Below are positions 50,742 through 59,674 of a stretch of DNA of 64,000 nucleotides, piece by piece; position 1 is the stretch's first letter, and each line of letters begins with the position of its first letter. The stretch is taken from NCBI GenBank assembly GCA_001898965.1, contig MKVW01000009.1, positions 718,853 to 782,852 of the forward strand, given 5' to 3'. The translations under genes and the position numbers were made by a program. This DNA comes from Rhizobiales bacterium 62-17. GTDB taxonomy: Bacteria > Pseudomonadota > Alphaproteobacteria > Rhizobiales > Beijerinckiaceae. The notes under the pieces were generated by a model that saw nothing but the letters and a program-made list of their open reading frames with translations, was not told the DNA's origin and did not search any database.

Positions 50742-51659
50742 ATGAAACCGACAAGTGAACGTGCGGGCGTGCAGCGTTTCGCCGGTCTTGTCAGTGCGTT
50801 CGTTCCGCAGCGCCGCATCGTCCGCGATCTGCACGGCCTGCCGGAGTCGCTGGCACGGGTCGGCTCGCTGGAACTGAAATTCGCGGTGACTCGCAAGGAA
50901 ATCCGCAAGGCGCAACGTCTGCGCTACCGGGTGTTCTTTGAACAAGGCTCGGCTCAAGCTGATCGGACGACGCAATTACGCCGCCGCGATATCTGCCCCT
51001 TCGATATTGTCTGCGATCATCTCATCGTCGTCGATCACGCGGCGAAATCGCACTACGGCCGTATCAAGCCGAAGGTCGTTGGCACCTATCGGCTGTTGCG
51101 GCAAAATCCGCGCAAGAGCGACGGCGGCTTTTACAGCGCCCAAGAGTTTGATATCGCGCCGCTGCTGATCCGCCATGTCGAAAAACGCTTTCTCGAACTT
51201 GGCCGTTCCTGCGTGCTGCCGGAATATCGCGCCCGCCGCACGTTGGAACTGCTGTGGCGTGGCATCTGGATGTACGTCAGCCATCACAATATCGATGTGA
51301 TGATCGGCTGCGCTTCGTTCGAGACGGTCGATCCGGCGAAGATTGCCGCGCCGCTGTCGCTCCTGCATTACAAAGCCGGCGTGCCGGCGGAGTGGGCCGT
51401 ACGCGCGCTTGACGATCGCCGCGTCGACATGGCGCTACTGGCTGATGGCGCGGTGTCGCCGCGTCGTGCGCTCGCCGTTCTGCCGACCTTGATCAAGGGC
51501 TATCTGCGGCTTGGCGCGATGATCGGCGATGGCGCCGTGATCGATCATCAGTTCGGCACCACGGACGTGCTGATCGTTCTGCCGGTCGCCAATATCGATG
51601 AGCGTTATATCGATCACTTCGGCGGCGGCCATCCGCCGGCCAATGAGATCGCGGCTTAA
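50742..51659 (+). CDS. olsB: OlsB-like N-acyl transferase (ornithine lipid synthesis)
   Basis: 305 residues. OlsB transfers a 3-hydroxyacyl chain from ACP to ornithine, the first step of ornithine lipid synthesis, at the inner face of the membrane. Recognisable GNAT-type segments are LKFAVTRKEIRKAQRLRYRV near residue 45, CPFDIVCDHLIVVDH, VVGTYRLLRQNP, GFYSAQEFDI, and LELGRSCVLPEYRARRTLEL near 150. olsA is not adjacent, so only the first step is covered here. PEP-CTERM-linked acyltransferases have a similar fold; the length and motifs favour OlsB. It is convergent with a small unknown gene, overlapping it by 4 bases. Confidence 0.7.
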   Translation: MKPTSERAGVQRFAGLVSAFVPQRRIVRDLHGLPESLARVGSLELKFAVTRKEIRKAQRLRYRVFFEQGSAQADRTTQLRRRDICPFDIVCDHLIVVDHAAKSHYGRIKPKVVGTYRLLRQNPRKSDGGFYSAQEFDIAPLLIRHVEKRFLELGRSCVLPEYRARRTLELLWRGIWMYVSHHNIDVMIGCASFETVDPAKIAAPLSLLHYKAGVPAEWAVRALDDRRVDMALLADGAVSPRRALAVLPTLIKGYLRLGAMIGDGAVIDHQFGTTDVLIVLPVANIDERYIDHFGGGHPPANEIAA

Positions 51660-52135
51660 AGCGGGATTTGCCGCTGTTTGAGAACGCGCGGCGCTGCCGG
51701 CGGCGCGCGCCACATTTGCACTCGATAATGATCGTCGCCCTCAAGCCCGTCTTCTGAAAGCGTATTCAAATCGCCATAGGAGAGGCGCACCCGATAGTCG
51801 CCGGGTTCGATCTCGATGCGGGGCGCATCAGGCAGATAGTCGGTACAACCGCTGGCAACGAGCCGGCCTGACGTGACGGCCAGATGGCATTCGGCCACGT
51901 GATCCCACGTTTCGAAGTCGGTCGCAGGCTCGTTGTCGAGAACTTCGATGGTCAGCGGCACGGTCATGTTGCGCACGGTGCCGATCATCACGAAGCCTTC
52001 GCCGATCGCGAACAGGCGATGCAGCACTTCGTCATTCCAGTCGAACGACAGACGATCGATATCGGCGCGTTCGTCTTCCAGATAGAGCTGGAAATAGTCG
52101 GCGAACAGATCGAACTGATAGCGGCGAACCGGCAT
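51656..52135 (-). CDS. Protein of unknown function, possibly ComJ-like
   Basis: 159 residues without signal peptide or membrane helix. It reads as a beta-rich globular domain: YQFDLFADYFQLYLEDE at the start, LSFDWNDEVLHRLFAIGEGF, and IEIEPGDYRVRLSYG near residue 115. The middle motif is faintly like the competence protein ComJ (a nuclease inhibitor in Bacillus), but I would not rely on that. It lies 17 bases after the glutathionyl-hydroquinone reductase gene on the same strand and may be cotranscribed. Its 3' end overlaps olsB by 4 bases. Confidence 0.55.
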   Translation of the reverse strand: MPVRRYQFDLFADYFQLYLEDERADIDRLSFDWNDEVLHRLFAIGEGFVMIGTVRNMTVPLTIEVLDNEPATDFETWDHVAECHLAVTSGRLVASGCTDYLPDAPRIEIEPGDYRVRLSYGDLNTLSEDGLEGDDHYRVQMWRAPPAAPRVLKQRQIPL

Positions 52136-52152
52136 CGCGCTCTCCGAAACGT

Positions 52153-53130
52153 TCAGCCGAAGCGGTTGCGATCATGCGGCGCGGCAAAGTCGATGTCGGG
52201 CCCAATCGGCACGATGCCGGTCGGATTCACCTGCAATTGGCTGCCGTAATAATGCTTCTTGCAATGATCGAGCCGGAAGGTCGAGGCGATGGCCGGTCGC
52301 TGGATCAGGTCGCGCGTAAAGCCCCAGATGTTGGGATAGTCGACGATGCGGCGCTTGTTGCATTTGAAATGCGAATAATAGATCGCATCGAAGCGCAGCA
52401 GTGTCGTCAGCAGGCGGATGTCGGCTTCCGTCATCGCGCTGCCGCAGAGATAGCGCTGCCGGCTCAAACGCGCCTCGATGAAATCGAGGGTTTCGAACAG
52501 CGGCACCACCGCTTCTTCGTAAGCCTGCTGCGTGGTGGCGAAACCGGCGCGATAGACGCCGTTGTTCAGCGTCGTATAGATGCGCTCGTTGACCGCATCG
52601 ATCTCGGCACGCAGGGCCTGCGGATAATAATCGCCGGGCGTGGCCCCGATGCCGTCGAAAGCGCTGCCGAGCATCCGGATAATTTCGGCGGATTCATTGT
52701 TGACGATGGTCCCGGTCTTAAGATCCCAGAGCACCGGAATGGTCACGCGGCCGGTATAGGTTGGATCGGCGCGGTTATAGACCTGATAGAGAAAATCCGC
52801 ATGGGCCACGGGGTCTGCCACCACGCCGTCGCCGTTCGCGAAGGTCCAGCCGTTCTCCAGCATCAGCCAATGCACCACGGAAACCGAGATGGCGTCTTCC
52901 AGGCCCTTCAGCGCCCGCATGATAAGTGTGCGTTGCGCCCACGGGCAGGCATAGCCGACATAGAGATGATAGCGGCCTCGCTCGGCTTTATATCCCGGTT
53001 GACCGTCGACGGAACGGCCATCGGCAGTGATCCAATTGCGGAAGGAACTGTCGCGACGCACGAAGCGTCCCTTGTTGGCTGCCGCGATGAGCGGCTGGTC
53101 TTCCCACTTGCCGTCGATCAGCATGCCCAT
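52153..53130 (-). CDS. yqjG: Glutathionyl-hydroquinone reductase (Xi-class GST)
   Basis: 325 residues. The catalytic Cys is in GYACPWAQRTLIMRALKG near residue 61. Flanking family segments are RDSSFRNWITADG near 26, WDLKTGTIVNNESAEIIRML near 138, and the C-terminal helical domain with YLCGSAMTEADIRLLTTLLR. These enzymes reduce glutathionyl-hydroquinones to hydroquinones and sit in quinone detoxification. It is the third gene of a minus-strand series after the SDR gene. The usual CPWAH motif is CPWAQ here, a mild variation. Confidence 0.9.
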   Translation of the reverse strand: MGMLIDGKWEDQPLIAAANKGRFVRRDSSFRNWITADGRSVDGQPGYKAERGRYHLYVGYACPWAQRTLIMRALKGLEDAISVSVVHWLMLENGWTFANGDGVVADPVAHADFLYQVYNRADPTYTGRVTIPVLWDLKTGTIVNNESAEIIRMLGSAFDGIGATPGDYYPQALRAEIDAVNERIYTTLNNGVYRAGFATTQQAYEEAVVPLFETLDFIEARLSRQRYLCGSAMTEADIRLLTTLLRFDAIYYSHFKCNKRRIVDYPNIWGFTRDLIQRPAIASTFRLDHCKKHYYGSQLQVNPTGIVPIGPDIDFAAPHDRNRFG

Positions 53131-53139
53131 CGCATTCTC

Positions 53140-54018
53140 CTATCGGCCTTCGCCGGCTTCCCATAAAGCCTGTAACCCTTCCCGATAGGTGGGGTGGATC
53201 GGTTCGAATCCAAGTTCGAACCGCGCCGCTTCGATGGAAACGCGTTTGCATTCGGCATAGAAACTGCGCGCCATTTCGGAAAGTTCAGCGGTTTCAAAGT
53301 CGATCACCGGCGGCGGTTCGACCTTCATCAGGTTTGCCGCATGGGTGACGACATCCTGCGCCGGCGTCGGATGGCCGTCGGCGATGTTGAGCAGCAGGTC
53401 TTCGCCGCTTCTGTCGCGCGCCACGCATTTGGCGATGGCTTGCGCGATGTCGTCGACATGAATGCGATTGAAGACCTGATCTTTCTTGACTAGGCGCTTG
53501 GCCTTGCCGTCGCGCAATTGCACCAATGCATTGCGGCCCGGGCCATAGATGCCGGCGAGGCGTAGGATATAGAGGCTGCGCTTGCCTTCGCGCGCCACGG
53601 CACGCCACAGATTCTCCGCCGCAAGCCGCATCAGGCTGCGCGCATTCGTCGTCAGCGGCGCCGTGGCTTCATCGACCCACTCGCCTTGGCGATCGCCATA
53701 GACGCCGACGGTGGAGAGATAGATGATTTTACGCAGACGCTTTGAGCGCGTCAGCGGCAACGCGAATTTCGCCAGCACCGGATCGCCAGCCTCGCCAGGG
53801 GGAACGGAGACGAGGACAATGTCAGCCTCACCGAGGGCTTCGACAATGCCATCGTCCGCGCCTTCGTCCGAGAACAGATAGGTCTTGATGCCCGAGGCCG
53901 TCAGTTCAGCCTTTCTCTTCTCGGTGGTGACGGTGCCGGCAATGCTGTCGTAATCAGGCGCGTGCTTGCGAATGTAATGAACTGATGAATAACCGAGGCC
54001 GAATACGAAAAGATTCAT
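53140..54018 (-). CDS. NAD(P)-dependent SDR/epimerase family protein (YeeZ-like)
   Basis: 292 residues. The N-terminus NLFVFGLGYSSVHYIRKHAP is an atypical dinucleotide motif with Gly-x-Gly-Tyr-Ser, as in YeeZ-type proteins. IIYLSTVGVYGDRQGEWV near residue 98 carries the Ser-Tyr segment, and ILRLAGIYGPGRNALVQL follows near 150. The classical Tyr-x3-Lys catalytic pair is not evident (SLMRLAAENLW region), so it may be non-catalytic or use a variant site. It lies between queG and the hydroquinone reductase. The substrate is unknown. Confidence 0.82.
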   Translation of the reverse strand: MNLFVFGLGYSSVHYIRKHAPDYDSIAGTVTTEKRKAELTASGIKTYLFSDEGADDGIVEALGEADIVLVSVPPGEAGDPVLAKFALPLTRSKRLRKIIYLSTVGVYGDRQGEWVDEATAPLTTNARSLMRLAAENLWRAVAREGKRSLYILRLAGIYGPGRNALVQLRDGKAKRLVKKDQVFNRIHVDDIAQAIAKCVARDRSGEDLLLNIADGHPTPAQDVVTHAANLMKVEPPPVIDFETAELSEMARSFYAECKRVSIEAARFELGFEPIHPTYREGLQALWEAGEGR

Positions 54019-54122
54019 CGCAATCGAGATGCTCCGTGCAATATCCTTATGGTCCGCCAGACGTATTAAATTCGCCAGACCTGGGCGGCCATTTCAAGTG
54101 AGAAAGCCCGCTGCGGCCTAGC

Positions 54123-55358
54123 TCATGTACGACTTGTAACATTCGCGGCCCATTCCGCAAGCACGTCAGGATCCGACTCCTGTGCACGATGGTGCTGACG
54201 AAGCTCGTCGAAGTGTTGCGCGGGCAAGAGTTGCTGCAGCGCCCACACGGCCATGGCGCGCACCACCGGTGCGGCATCATCAAGTCCGGCGCGGGCCGTC
54301 GGGATGAGGCGCGCGTCGCCGGAATTGCCGATGGCGATCATCACGTTGCGCACGAAACGGTCGCGGCCGATGCGCTTGATGGGGCTACCAGAGAACTTGC
54401 TCCGGAAGGCGGCGTCGTTGAGCGCGGCGAGCTCCGCGAGTGGCGGCGCCAGCAGATCGTCGCGGGCTTGCAACTTGGCTTCGCGCGAAGCCTCGGCGAA
54501 TTTGTTCCACGGGCACGCGGCCAGGCAATCGTCGCAGCCATATATGCGATTGCCCATGGCGGTGCGGAATTGCCGTTCGATATGCCCTTTGTATTCGATG
54601 GTCAGATAGGAGATGCAGCGCCGCGCATCGAGACGATAGGGCGCGGGAAAAGCCTTGGTCGGACAGGCATCGAGACAGGCGCGGCATGAGCCGCAGTGAT
54701 CGTGCTCGGGCGGATCGATGGGCAATGGCAGTGTGGTGAAGATCGTGCCGAGGAACAGCCACGAGCCATGATCGCGCGACACCAGGTTGGTGTGCTTGCC
54801 CTGCCAGCCGATGCCGGCGGCGGCTGCCAACGGCTTCTCCATCACCGGCGCCGTATCGACGAAGACTTTGACGTCCATCTCCGCGTCGGCGCGGCTGACG
54901 AGAAACTGCGCCAGCATTTTCAGCCGGCCCTTGATCAGCTCGTGATAGTCGCGGTTGCGGGCATAGACCGAGATGGTCGCTTGCGACGTCTGATCGAGCG
55001 AGGCGAGCGGATCCGTGTCGGGTCCGTAGTTGACGGCGAGCACGATGACGCTGCGCACCTCGCTCCACAGCACACGCGGATCGCTGCGCCGATCGGCCGT
55101 TTCTTCCATCCAGTCCATGTCGCCATGGGCGCCCTCGCCGAGCCATTGCTTGAGGCGGGCGGGAGCTTGCGGAATGGCGTCAGGCGCGGCGATGCGGCAT
55201 TGATCGAAGCCGAGTTCGGCGGCGCGCTGGCGCAGGGCGTCGATGAAGGATGCGCTTAGAAATCGAGGTTGGCGTAAGCCGGTCCCGGCGTCATGCCCGG
55301 CACCCGGTCGTTCAGCAGCGCGCGGAACGACGGTCGCGATTTGATCCTCGCGTACCAT
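54123..55358 (-). CDS. queG: Epoxyqueuosine reductase QueG
   Basis: 411 residues if the ATG at 55358 is used; the family similarity begins at [18 protein letters not shown] near residue 36, but no start codon lies closer. QueG reduces epoxyqueuosine to queuosine in tRNA with cobalamin and two [4Fe-4S] clusters. Cluster motifs are [20 protein letters not shown] and [15 protein letters not shown]. The N-terminal cobalamin domain contains [17 protein letters not shown]-terminal HEAT-like extension follows. It overlaps the upstream fzlA gene by about 103 bases if this start is right, so the start needs checking. Confidence 0.9.
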   Translation of the reverse strand: MVREDQIATVVPRAAERPGAGHDAGTGLRQPRFLSASFIDALRQRAAELGFDQCRIAAPDAIPQAPARLKQWLGEGAHGDMDWMEETADRRSDPRVLWSEVRSVIVLAVNYGPDTDPLASLDQTSQATISVYARNRDYHELIKGRLKMLAQFLVSRADAEMDVKVFVDTAPVMEKPLAAAAGIGWQGKHTNLVSRDHGSWLFLGTIFTTLPLPIDPPEHDHCGSCRACLDACPTKAFPAPYRLDARRCISYLTIEYKGHIERQFRTAMGNRIYGCDDCLAACPWNKFAEASREAKLQARDDLLAPPLAELAALNDAAFRSKFSGSPIKRIGRDRFVRNVMIAIGNSGDARLIPTARAGLDDAAPVVRAMAVWALQQLLPAQHFDELRQHHRAQESDPDVLAEWAANVTSRT

Positions 55359-55948
55359 TCCTTCGCCGTGTCGTCTTCGGTCCATGGCACGTCGCCCAGA
55401 TAATCCGCACATGACAGATGCGCCGCCGCCGCCAGATCGGCATAGGTCATCATGTCGCCGGCCAGCCATTTCCGTTTGGCCGTCAGCCAGCCGATATAAG
55501 CCATATGATAGCGGATGTTAGCCCGTCCGGCGCGCACCGCGTCCATATCGGGGGCGCCGCCGCCGGCTTCGGCGGTCATATAACGCTTGTAGACCTTCTC
55601 GGTGACCAGGAAATTCGACACTTCGGCGAAGAATTTGCCGTTGAACCAGTCCATCAGCCGGCGCACCTCGATCCGCCCGGCCGGATCCTGGGGCAGCAGC
55701 CGGTGCCCGCCGAGATGGGCGCCATAGGCCTCGTCGAGATATTCGGCGATGTTGCCAGCACCCGGTATGGCCAGTTGCGACGGTTCCACCAGAACCGGCG
55801 TCTCGCCTGCCGGATTGATCATCAGGAATTCATTCCGCCGTTCGAAAGCTCGTTCTTCGATCAACTCGGGCTCTAAGCCATATTCGGCGAGAGCGATGCG
55901 GATAAAGCGCGAATGAGGACAAAGCGGATGATGAAACAGAACGGGCAT
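55256..55948 (-). CDS. fzlA: GST-fold FtsZ-binding protein FzlA
   Basis: 230 residues from ATG 55948 ([15 protein letters not shown]). A two-domain GST fold: thioredoxin-like N-terminus with [18 protein letters not shown] and [14 protein letters not shown], then an all-helical part with [20 protein letters not shown]. The length, the [14 protein letters not shown] start and linkage to uppP and queG match FzlA of alphaproteobacteria, which binds FtsZ filaments and is needed for constriction. A plain glutathione transferase is the alternative. No enzymatic cysteine role is assigned. Confidence 0.72.
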   Translation of the reverse strand: MPVLFHHPLCPHSRFIRIALAEYGLEPELIEERAFERRNEFLMINPAGETPVLVEPSQLAIPGAGNIAEYLDEAYGAHLGGHRLLPQDPAGRIEVRRLMDWFNGKFFAEVSNFLVTEKVYKRYMTAEAGGGAPDMDAVRAGRANIRYHMAYIGWLTAKRKWLAGDMMTYADLAAAAHLSCADYLGDVPWTEDDTAKEWYARIKSRPSFRALLNDRVPGMTPGPAYANLDF

Positions 55949-56189
55949 GAGCAACAATGATTTGGGGGACCGCGACGCGAACACGGGTGAGATCTATGCA
56001 GGAGGAGACAGGCGCAAGGCCAGACTTTATTTAAAATGCATAGGCCCTAGGTTAAGTTCCGGTTAACCGTCATGGCTTTGGTATAATGGTGGCTTCAACT
56101 ATAGAGGCTTGAGCTGCGGTGCGCGCGATTCGCGGACTGAGCGTATCTGCGGCCGTAGACCCTTCGATTCCGCGCCGAGGCCTTTCCGG

Positions 56190-56999
56190 ATGTCCACGAT
56201 TGAAGCCATCAAGGCGCTGATCCTTGGTGTGGTCGAAGGATTCACCGAATTTCTGCCGGTTTCGTCCACCGGTCATCTCCTGCTCCTCGGCCATTTCCTC
56301 GGTTTCGAGTCGAAGGGCAAGACGTTCGAGGTTCTGGTGCAGCTCGGCGCCATCCTCGCCATTCTCATCGTCTATTTCAAAAAACTGTGGTCGATCCTGC
56401 TGGCGCTGCCCAGCGATCCCAGAGCCCGCTCCTTCGTCGTCGGCATTCTGATCGCCTTTCTGCCGGCCGCTATTATCGGTGCGCTGCTGCATACCTTCAT
56501 CAAGGACGTGCTGTTCAATCCGATGATCGTCTGCACCACGCTCATTGCCGGCGGCCTCGTTTTGCTGGCGGTCGAGGACATGCCGCTGAAAAGCAAATTC
56601 ACCGACGTGATGGATTTCCCGCCGCTGATGTGCCTGAAGATCGGTCTGTTCCAATGCCTGGCCATGGTGCCGGGCGTGTCGCGTTCGGGCGCCACCATCG
56701 TCGGCTCGATGTTGATGGGCGCCGAGAAGCGCGCGGCTGCGGAATTTTCCTTCTTCCTTGCCATGCCGACCATGGCGGGCGCTTTCGCCTATGATCTGTT
56801 CAAGAACTACAAGATTCTCGAGTTCAACGACGTCGCGTTGATCGTCATCGGCTTCGTCGCCGCTTTCATTTCAGCGCTTGTCGTCGTGCGCGGCTTTCTG
56901 AATTATGTCTCGCGCCACGGCTTCAAGCTCTTCGCCTGGTGGCGCATCATCGTCGGCATCCTCGGCTGGATCGGCCTTTACTTCGTGCCGGTGCGCTAG
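56190..56999 (+). CDS. uppP: Undecaprenyl-diphosphatase UppP
   Basis: 269 residues from ATG 56190; the open frame upstream has no similarity. UppP dephosphorylates undecaprenyl diphosphate to recycle the peptidoglycan lipid carrier and gives bacitracin resistance. Signature motifs are [18 protein letters not shown] near residue 14, with catalytic Glu/Ser/His, and [15 protein letters not shown] near 166. About eight membrane helices. It is divergent from fzlA, a cell-division gene. A nested palindromic repeat begins 6 bases after the stop codon. Confidence 0.96.
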   Translation: MSTIEAIKALILGVVEGFTEFLPVSSTGHLLLLGHFLGFESKGKTFEVLVQLGAILAILIVYFKKLWSILLALPSDPRARSFVVGILIAFLPAAIIGALLHTFIKDVLFNPMIVCTTLIAGGLVLLAVEDMPLKSKFTDVMDFPPLMCLKIGLFQCLAMVPGVSRSGATIVGSMLMGAEKRAAAEFSFFLAMPTMAGAFAYDLFKNYKILEFNDVALIVIGFVAAFISALVVVRGFLNYVSRHGFKLFAWWRIIVGILGWIGLYFVPVR

Positions 57000-57005
57000 A
57001 CCTCA

Positions 57006-57144
57006 CCGTCATTGCGAGGAGCATAGCGACAAGCAATCCAGGGCGCGTGGTAGGACGTCAAAAAATGCCTGTGAAACAGGCATTTTACGTCTATGGCTCT
57101 ACGCTTTGACTCCTGGATTGCTTCGCTTGCGCTCGCAATGACGG
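57006..57144. repeat. Nested palindromic repeat between uppP and nth
   Basis: Terminal arms CCGTCATTGCGAG (57006-57018) and CTCGCAATGACGG (57132-57144) are perfect complements. Inside them GCAATCCAGG (57033) pairs with CCTGGATTGC (57112), and GACGT (57054) with ACGTC (57087). The centre is AAAATGCCTG/CAGGCATTTT around TGAAA, itself a terminator-like hairpin. The whole is a 139-base nested inverted repeat, typical of small non-coding mobile repeats in alphaproteobacteria. It may end both convergent transcripts. Confidence 0.85.
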
Positions 57145-57159
57145 CAGGACGGTCGCGCA

Positions 57160-57903
57160 TTAAATCCGCTTATCGCCCGACGTACACAGGTCGGCGACGA
57201 CGCACTTCTCGCACTCCGGCCGGATCGCCTTGCAGATGTAGCGCCCGTGCAGGATCAGCCAGTGATGGGCGTGGCGGCGAAACTCTTTCGGCACGACTTT
57301 TTCAAGCCCCAATTCCACTTCGAGCGGCGTCTTGCCGGGCGCGAGGCGCAGCCGGTTGGAGAGGCGAAAGAGATGCGTATCGACGGCAATGGTCTCTTCG
57401 CCCCAGGCGATGTTCAGCACCACATTGGCAGTCTTGCGGCCGACGCCGGGCAAGGTCTCCAGCGCTTCGCGCGTGCGTGGCACCTCGCCGCCATATTGGT
57501 CGATCAATTGCTGTGAGAGCGCGATGACGTTCTTGGCCTTGTTGCGATAGAGGCCGATCGTCTTGATGTAGTCGCGCACTTTCTCCTCGCCCAAGGCCAG
57601 CATCTTCTGCGGCGTGTCGGCGACGGCGAAGAGGCCGCGCGTGGCGCGGTTGACGCCGACGTCGGTCGCCTGCGCCGACAGAACGACGGCTACCAGCAGG
57701 GTATAGACATTGACATAGTCCAGCTCGCCTTTCGGCTCCGGATTGGCCTCGCGAAGCCGTTCAAAAATTTTGTGAATGATCGCCGCGCTGACCGGTTTTT
57801 TGCCGGGTTTTGCGGGTCTTTTACCAAGAACCGCCGGCACAGCCGCCGGAGCTTTCGGGGAGCGTCGTTTCGGCGCTGCGGGGGTGGATTTTTTCGCGGG
57901 CAT
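57160..57903 (-). CDS. nth: Endonuclease III
   Basis: 247 residues. Bifunctional DNA glycosylase/AP lyase that removes oxidised pyrimidines. The helix-hairpin-helix and catalytic Lys are in ETLPGVGRKTANVVLN near residue 150, the catalytic Asp in VDTHLFRLSNRL near 172. The C-terminal [4Fe-4S] loop has Cys-x6-Cys-x2-Cys-x5-Cys in CKAIRPECEKCVVADLC. An extra Lys/Pro/Ala-rich N-terminal tail of about 38 residues precedes the family core. It is divergent from a DUF2244 gene. Confidence 0.95.
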   Translation of the reverse strand: MPAKKSTPAAPKRRSPKAPAAVPAVLGKRPAKPGKKPVSAAIIHKIFERLREANPEPKGELDYVNVYTLLVAVVLSAQATDVGVNRATRGLFAVADTPQKMLALGEEKVRDYIKTIGLYRNKAKNVIALSQQLIDQYGGEVPRTREALETLPGVGRKTANVVLNIAWGEETIAVDTHLFRLSNRLRLAPGKTPLEVELGLEKVVPKEFRRHAHHWLILHGRYICKAIRPECEKCVVADLCTSGDKRI

Positions 57904-57944
57904 GATGGGTTTATATTAGAGAGGAATTGGAGGCCGCGAGCGCC

Positions 57945-58442
57945 GTGACCGCGATCCATCCCAGCGACACACAGATTTTCGCACGCCGCACCGTGCCGCA
58001 CCGCTCGCTCGACCGGCGCGGCTTTCATCGCTTGCTGATGGTTTTCGCAGGCTTCTCGTTTTGCGTCACCCTGCCGTTCGTCATCATGGGCGCCTGGCCG
58101 GTGGCGGGCTTCATGGGCGTCGACGTCCTGATCTTCTATTTCGCCTTCCGGGCCAATTTCCGCGCCGCCAACGCCTATGAGGATGTCACCGTCACGCCGG
58201 TGCTGCTGCATATCGAGCGCGTCAGCCATCGCGGCAAACGGCTCGAATGGCGGCTCAACCCGCTCTGGGTGCGGCTCGAGCGACAGGAAGACGAGGATTT
58301 CGGCCTGGAACATATCGCGCTGGTGACGCGCGGCCGGCGCATCGAAGTCGCCGCCTGGCTCGGGCCGGAAGCGCGCGAGCAATATGCCAATGAACTGGCG
58401 CGGGCTCTGGCGGAGGCCAAACGCGGTCCGCGCTATAACTGA
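57945..58442 (+). CDS. DUF2244 membrane protein
   Basis: 165 residues from GTG 57945, with GGAGG at 57929-57933; TTG 57927 is an alternative. Two close hydrophobic segments (FHRLLMVFAGFSFCVTLPFV and WPVAGFMGVDVLIFYFAF) are followed by a soluble C-terminal domain. That domain contains LERQEDEDFGLEHIALVTRG. This is the DUF2244 pattern common in alphaproteobacteria, of unknown function and often near nth or cytochrome oxidase genes. No ligand-binding residues are recognised. Confidence 0.85.
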   Translation: MTAIHPSDTQIFARRTVPHRSLDRRGFHRLLMVFAGFSFCVTLPFVIMGAWPVAGFMGVDVLIFYFAFRANFRAANAYEDVTVTPVLLHIERVSHRGKRLEWRLNPLWVRLERQEDEDFGLEHIALVTRGRRIEVAAWLGPEAREQYANELARALAEAKRGPRYN

Positions 58443-58494
58443 ATATCCTTAAACCGTCGCGGTTTTCGGGTGGCGGCAGGGGCCGGAGGGGGCC

Positions 58495-59487
58495 ATGTTA
58501 CGGCCAGACACAAGGACCAGAACCATGACCCTGCAACACGATCTTCCGATGGGCGCCCGCCCGATCGACCTGCGTGCCCCCGGCACCGTGCAGATCGCGC
58601 CCGACGCCAATGATTACAACCGCATCCGCGCCGCCATCGAATATCTGACCCTGAACTGGAAGGATCAGCCTTCGGTCGAGGATATCGCCGCGCATCTTGG
58701 CATGTCGGCGTCGCATTTCGCTCATCTGTTCAAGCGCTGGGCTGGCCTGACGCCCATGGCCTTCCTGCAGGCGCTGACCATCGATCACGCCCGCCGTCTG
58801 CTGCGCGATCAGGCTTCGGTGCTCGATACGGCCTATGAAGTGGGTCTCTCCGGCCCCGGCCGCCTGCATGATCTCTTCGTCACCCACGAGGCGATGTCGC
58901 CGGGCGAATATAAATCCCGCGGCGAAGGCTTGGTGCTGACCTTTGGGTTCCACACTTCGCCCTTCGGCGAAGCCCTGGCGGTATTCACGCCGCGCGGCCT
59001 CGCGGGCCTCGGTTGGGTCGACCAGAAGGCCGCGCCCGGCACGGCCGGCACCAGTGGCAAGCCGGCCGGCGGCCGCGAAGGCGCGCTCGCCGACATGCAG
59101 CGCCGCTGGCCCAACGCCACCTATGTTCGCGACGATGCGGCGGCTGCCGATTATGTGCGCCGCGCCTTCGATCCGACGGAATGGCGCGCTGACCGGCCGC
59201 TGCGCGTGGTCCTGATCGGCTCCGATTTCGAGGTGCGGGTGTGGGAAACCCTGCTGCGCATCCCGCTCGGCAAGGCGACCACCTATTCCTCGATCGCCCG
59301 CCACATCGACAAGCCGAAAGCAGCGCGGGCGGTTGGGGCGGCTGTCGGCCGCAATCCGATCTCCTTCGTTGTGCCCTGCCATCGCGTGCTTGGCTCGACC
59401 GGCGAGCTCACCGGCTATCACTGGGGCCTCGCCCGCAAGCGGGCAATCATCGGCTGGGAAGCCGGACAGGTTGGTTCGATCGTTTAA
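58495..59487 (+). CDS. Ada-like protein: AraC-type HTH fused to O6-methylguanine-DNA methyltransferase
   Basis: 330 residues from ATG 58495, which follows GGAGGGGGCC; ATG 58525 is an alternative. An AraC-type helix-turn-helix covers about residues 40-140 (SVEDIAAHLGMSASHFAHLF, then YEVGLSGPGRLHDLFV). The C-terminal methyltransferase has the acceptor Cys in SFVVPCHRVLGSTG near 285 and LGKATTYSSIARHI near 260. It repairs O6-methylguanine by transferring the methyl to itself. The N-terminal phosphotriester domain of E. coli Ada, with its four-Cys zinc site, is absent. That leaves how it senses damage unclear. Confidence 0.9.
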   Translation: MLRPDTRTRTMTLQHDLPMGARPIDLRAPGTVQIAPDANDYNRIRAAIEYLTLNWKDQPSVEDIAAHLGMSASHFAHLFKRWAGLTPMAFLQALTIDHARRLLRDQASVLDTAYEVGLSGPGRLHDLFVTHEAMSPGEYKSRGEGLVLTFGFHTSPFGEALAVFTPRGLAGLGWVDQKAAPGTAGTSGKPAGGREGALADMQRRWPNATYVRDDAAAADYVRRAFDPTEWRADRPLRVVLIGSDFEVRVWETLLRIPLGKATTYSSIARHIDKPKAARAVGAAVGRNPISFVVPCHRVLGSTGELTGYHWGLARKRAIIGWEAGQVGSIV

Positions 59488-59527
59488 ATAACATAGTATT
59501 GGAGTGGAAATATTCTATTCCGATATC

Positions 59528-59575
59528 TGGATGTTTTGTTTGACATAACGAACGTATCGTCTCATAAAACATCCA
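59528..59575 (+). promoter_or_regulatory. Promoter flanked by an inverted repeat, sulfonate-type ABC operon
   Basis: TTGACA (59540-59545) and CATAAA (59563-59568) are 17 bases apart, a plausible sigma-70-type promoter. TGGATGTTTT (59528-59537) and AAAACATCCA (59566-59575) are perfect complements bracketing it, so a repressor or activator could act there. The sequence lies 100 bases before the ssuA-like gene. Confidence 0.5.
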
Positions 59576-59674
59576 CGCGCCGATTTGAGCTCGCAGCTTG
59601 CGGGCGCGGAAAAAATGCAGCTAAAGCGCCGGCCGGTCTCACGGGACGCGTCCGCGCAAACCGTGAGGACCGTC

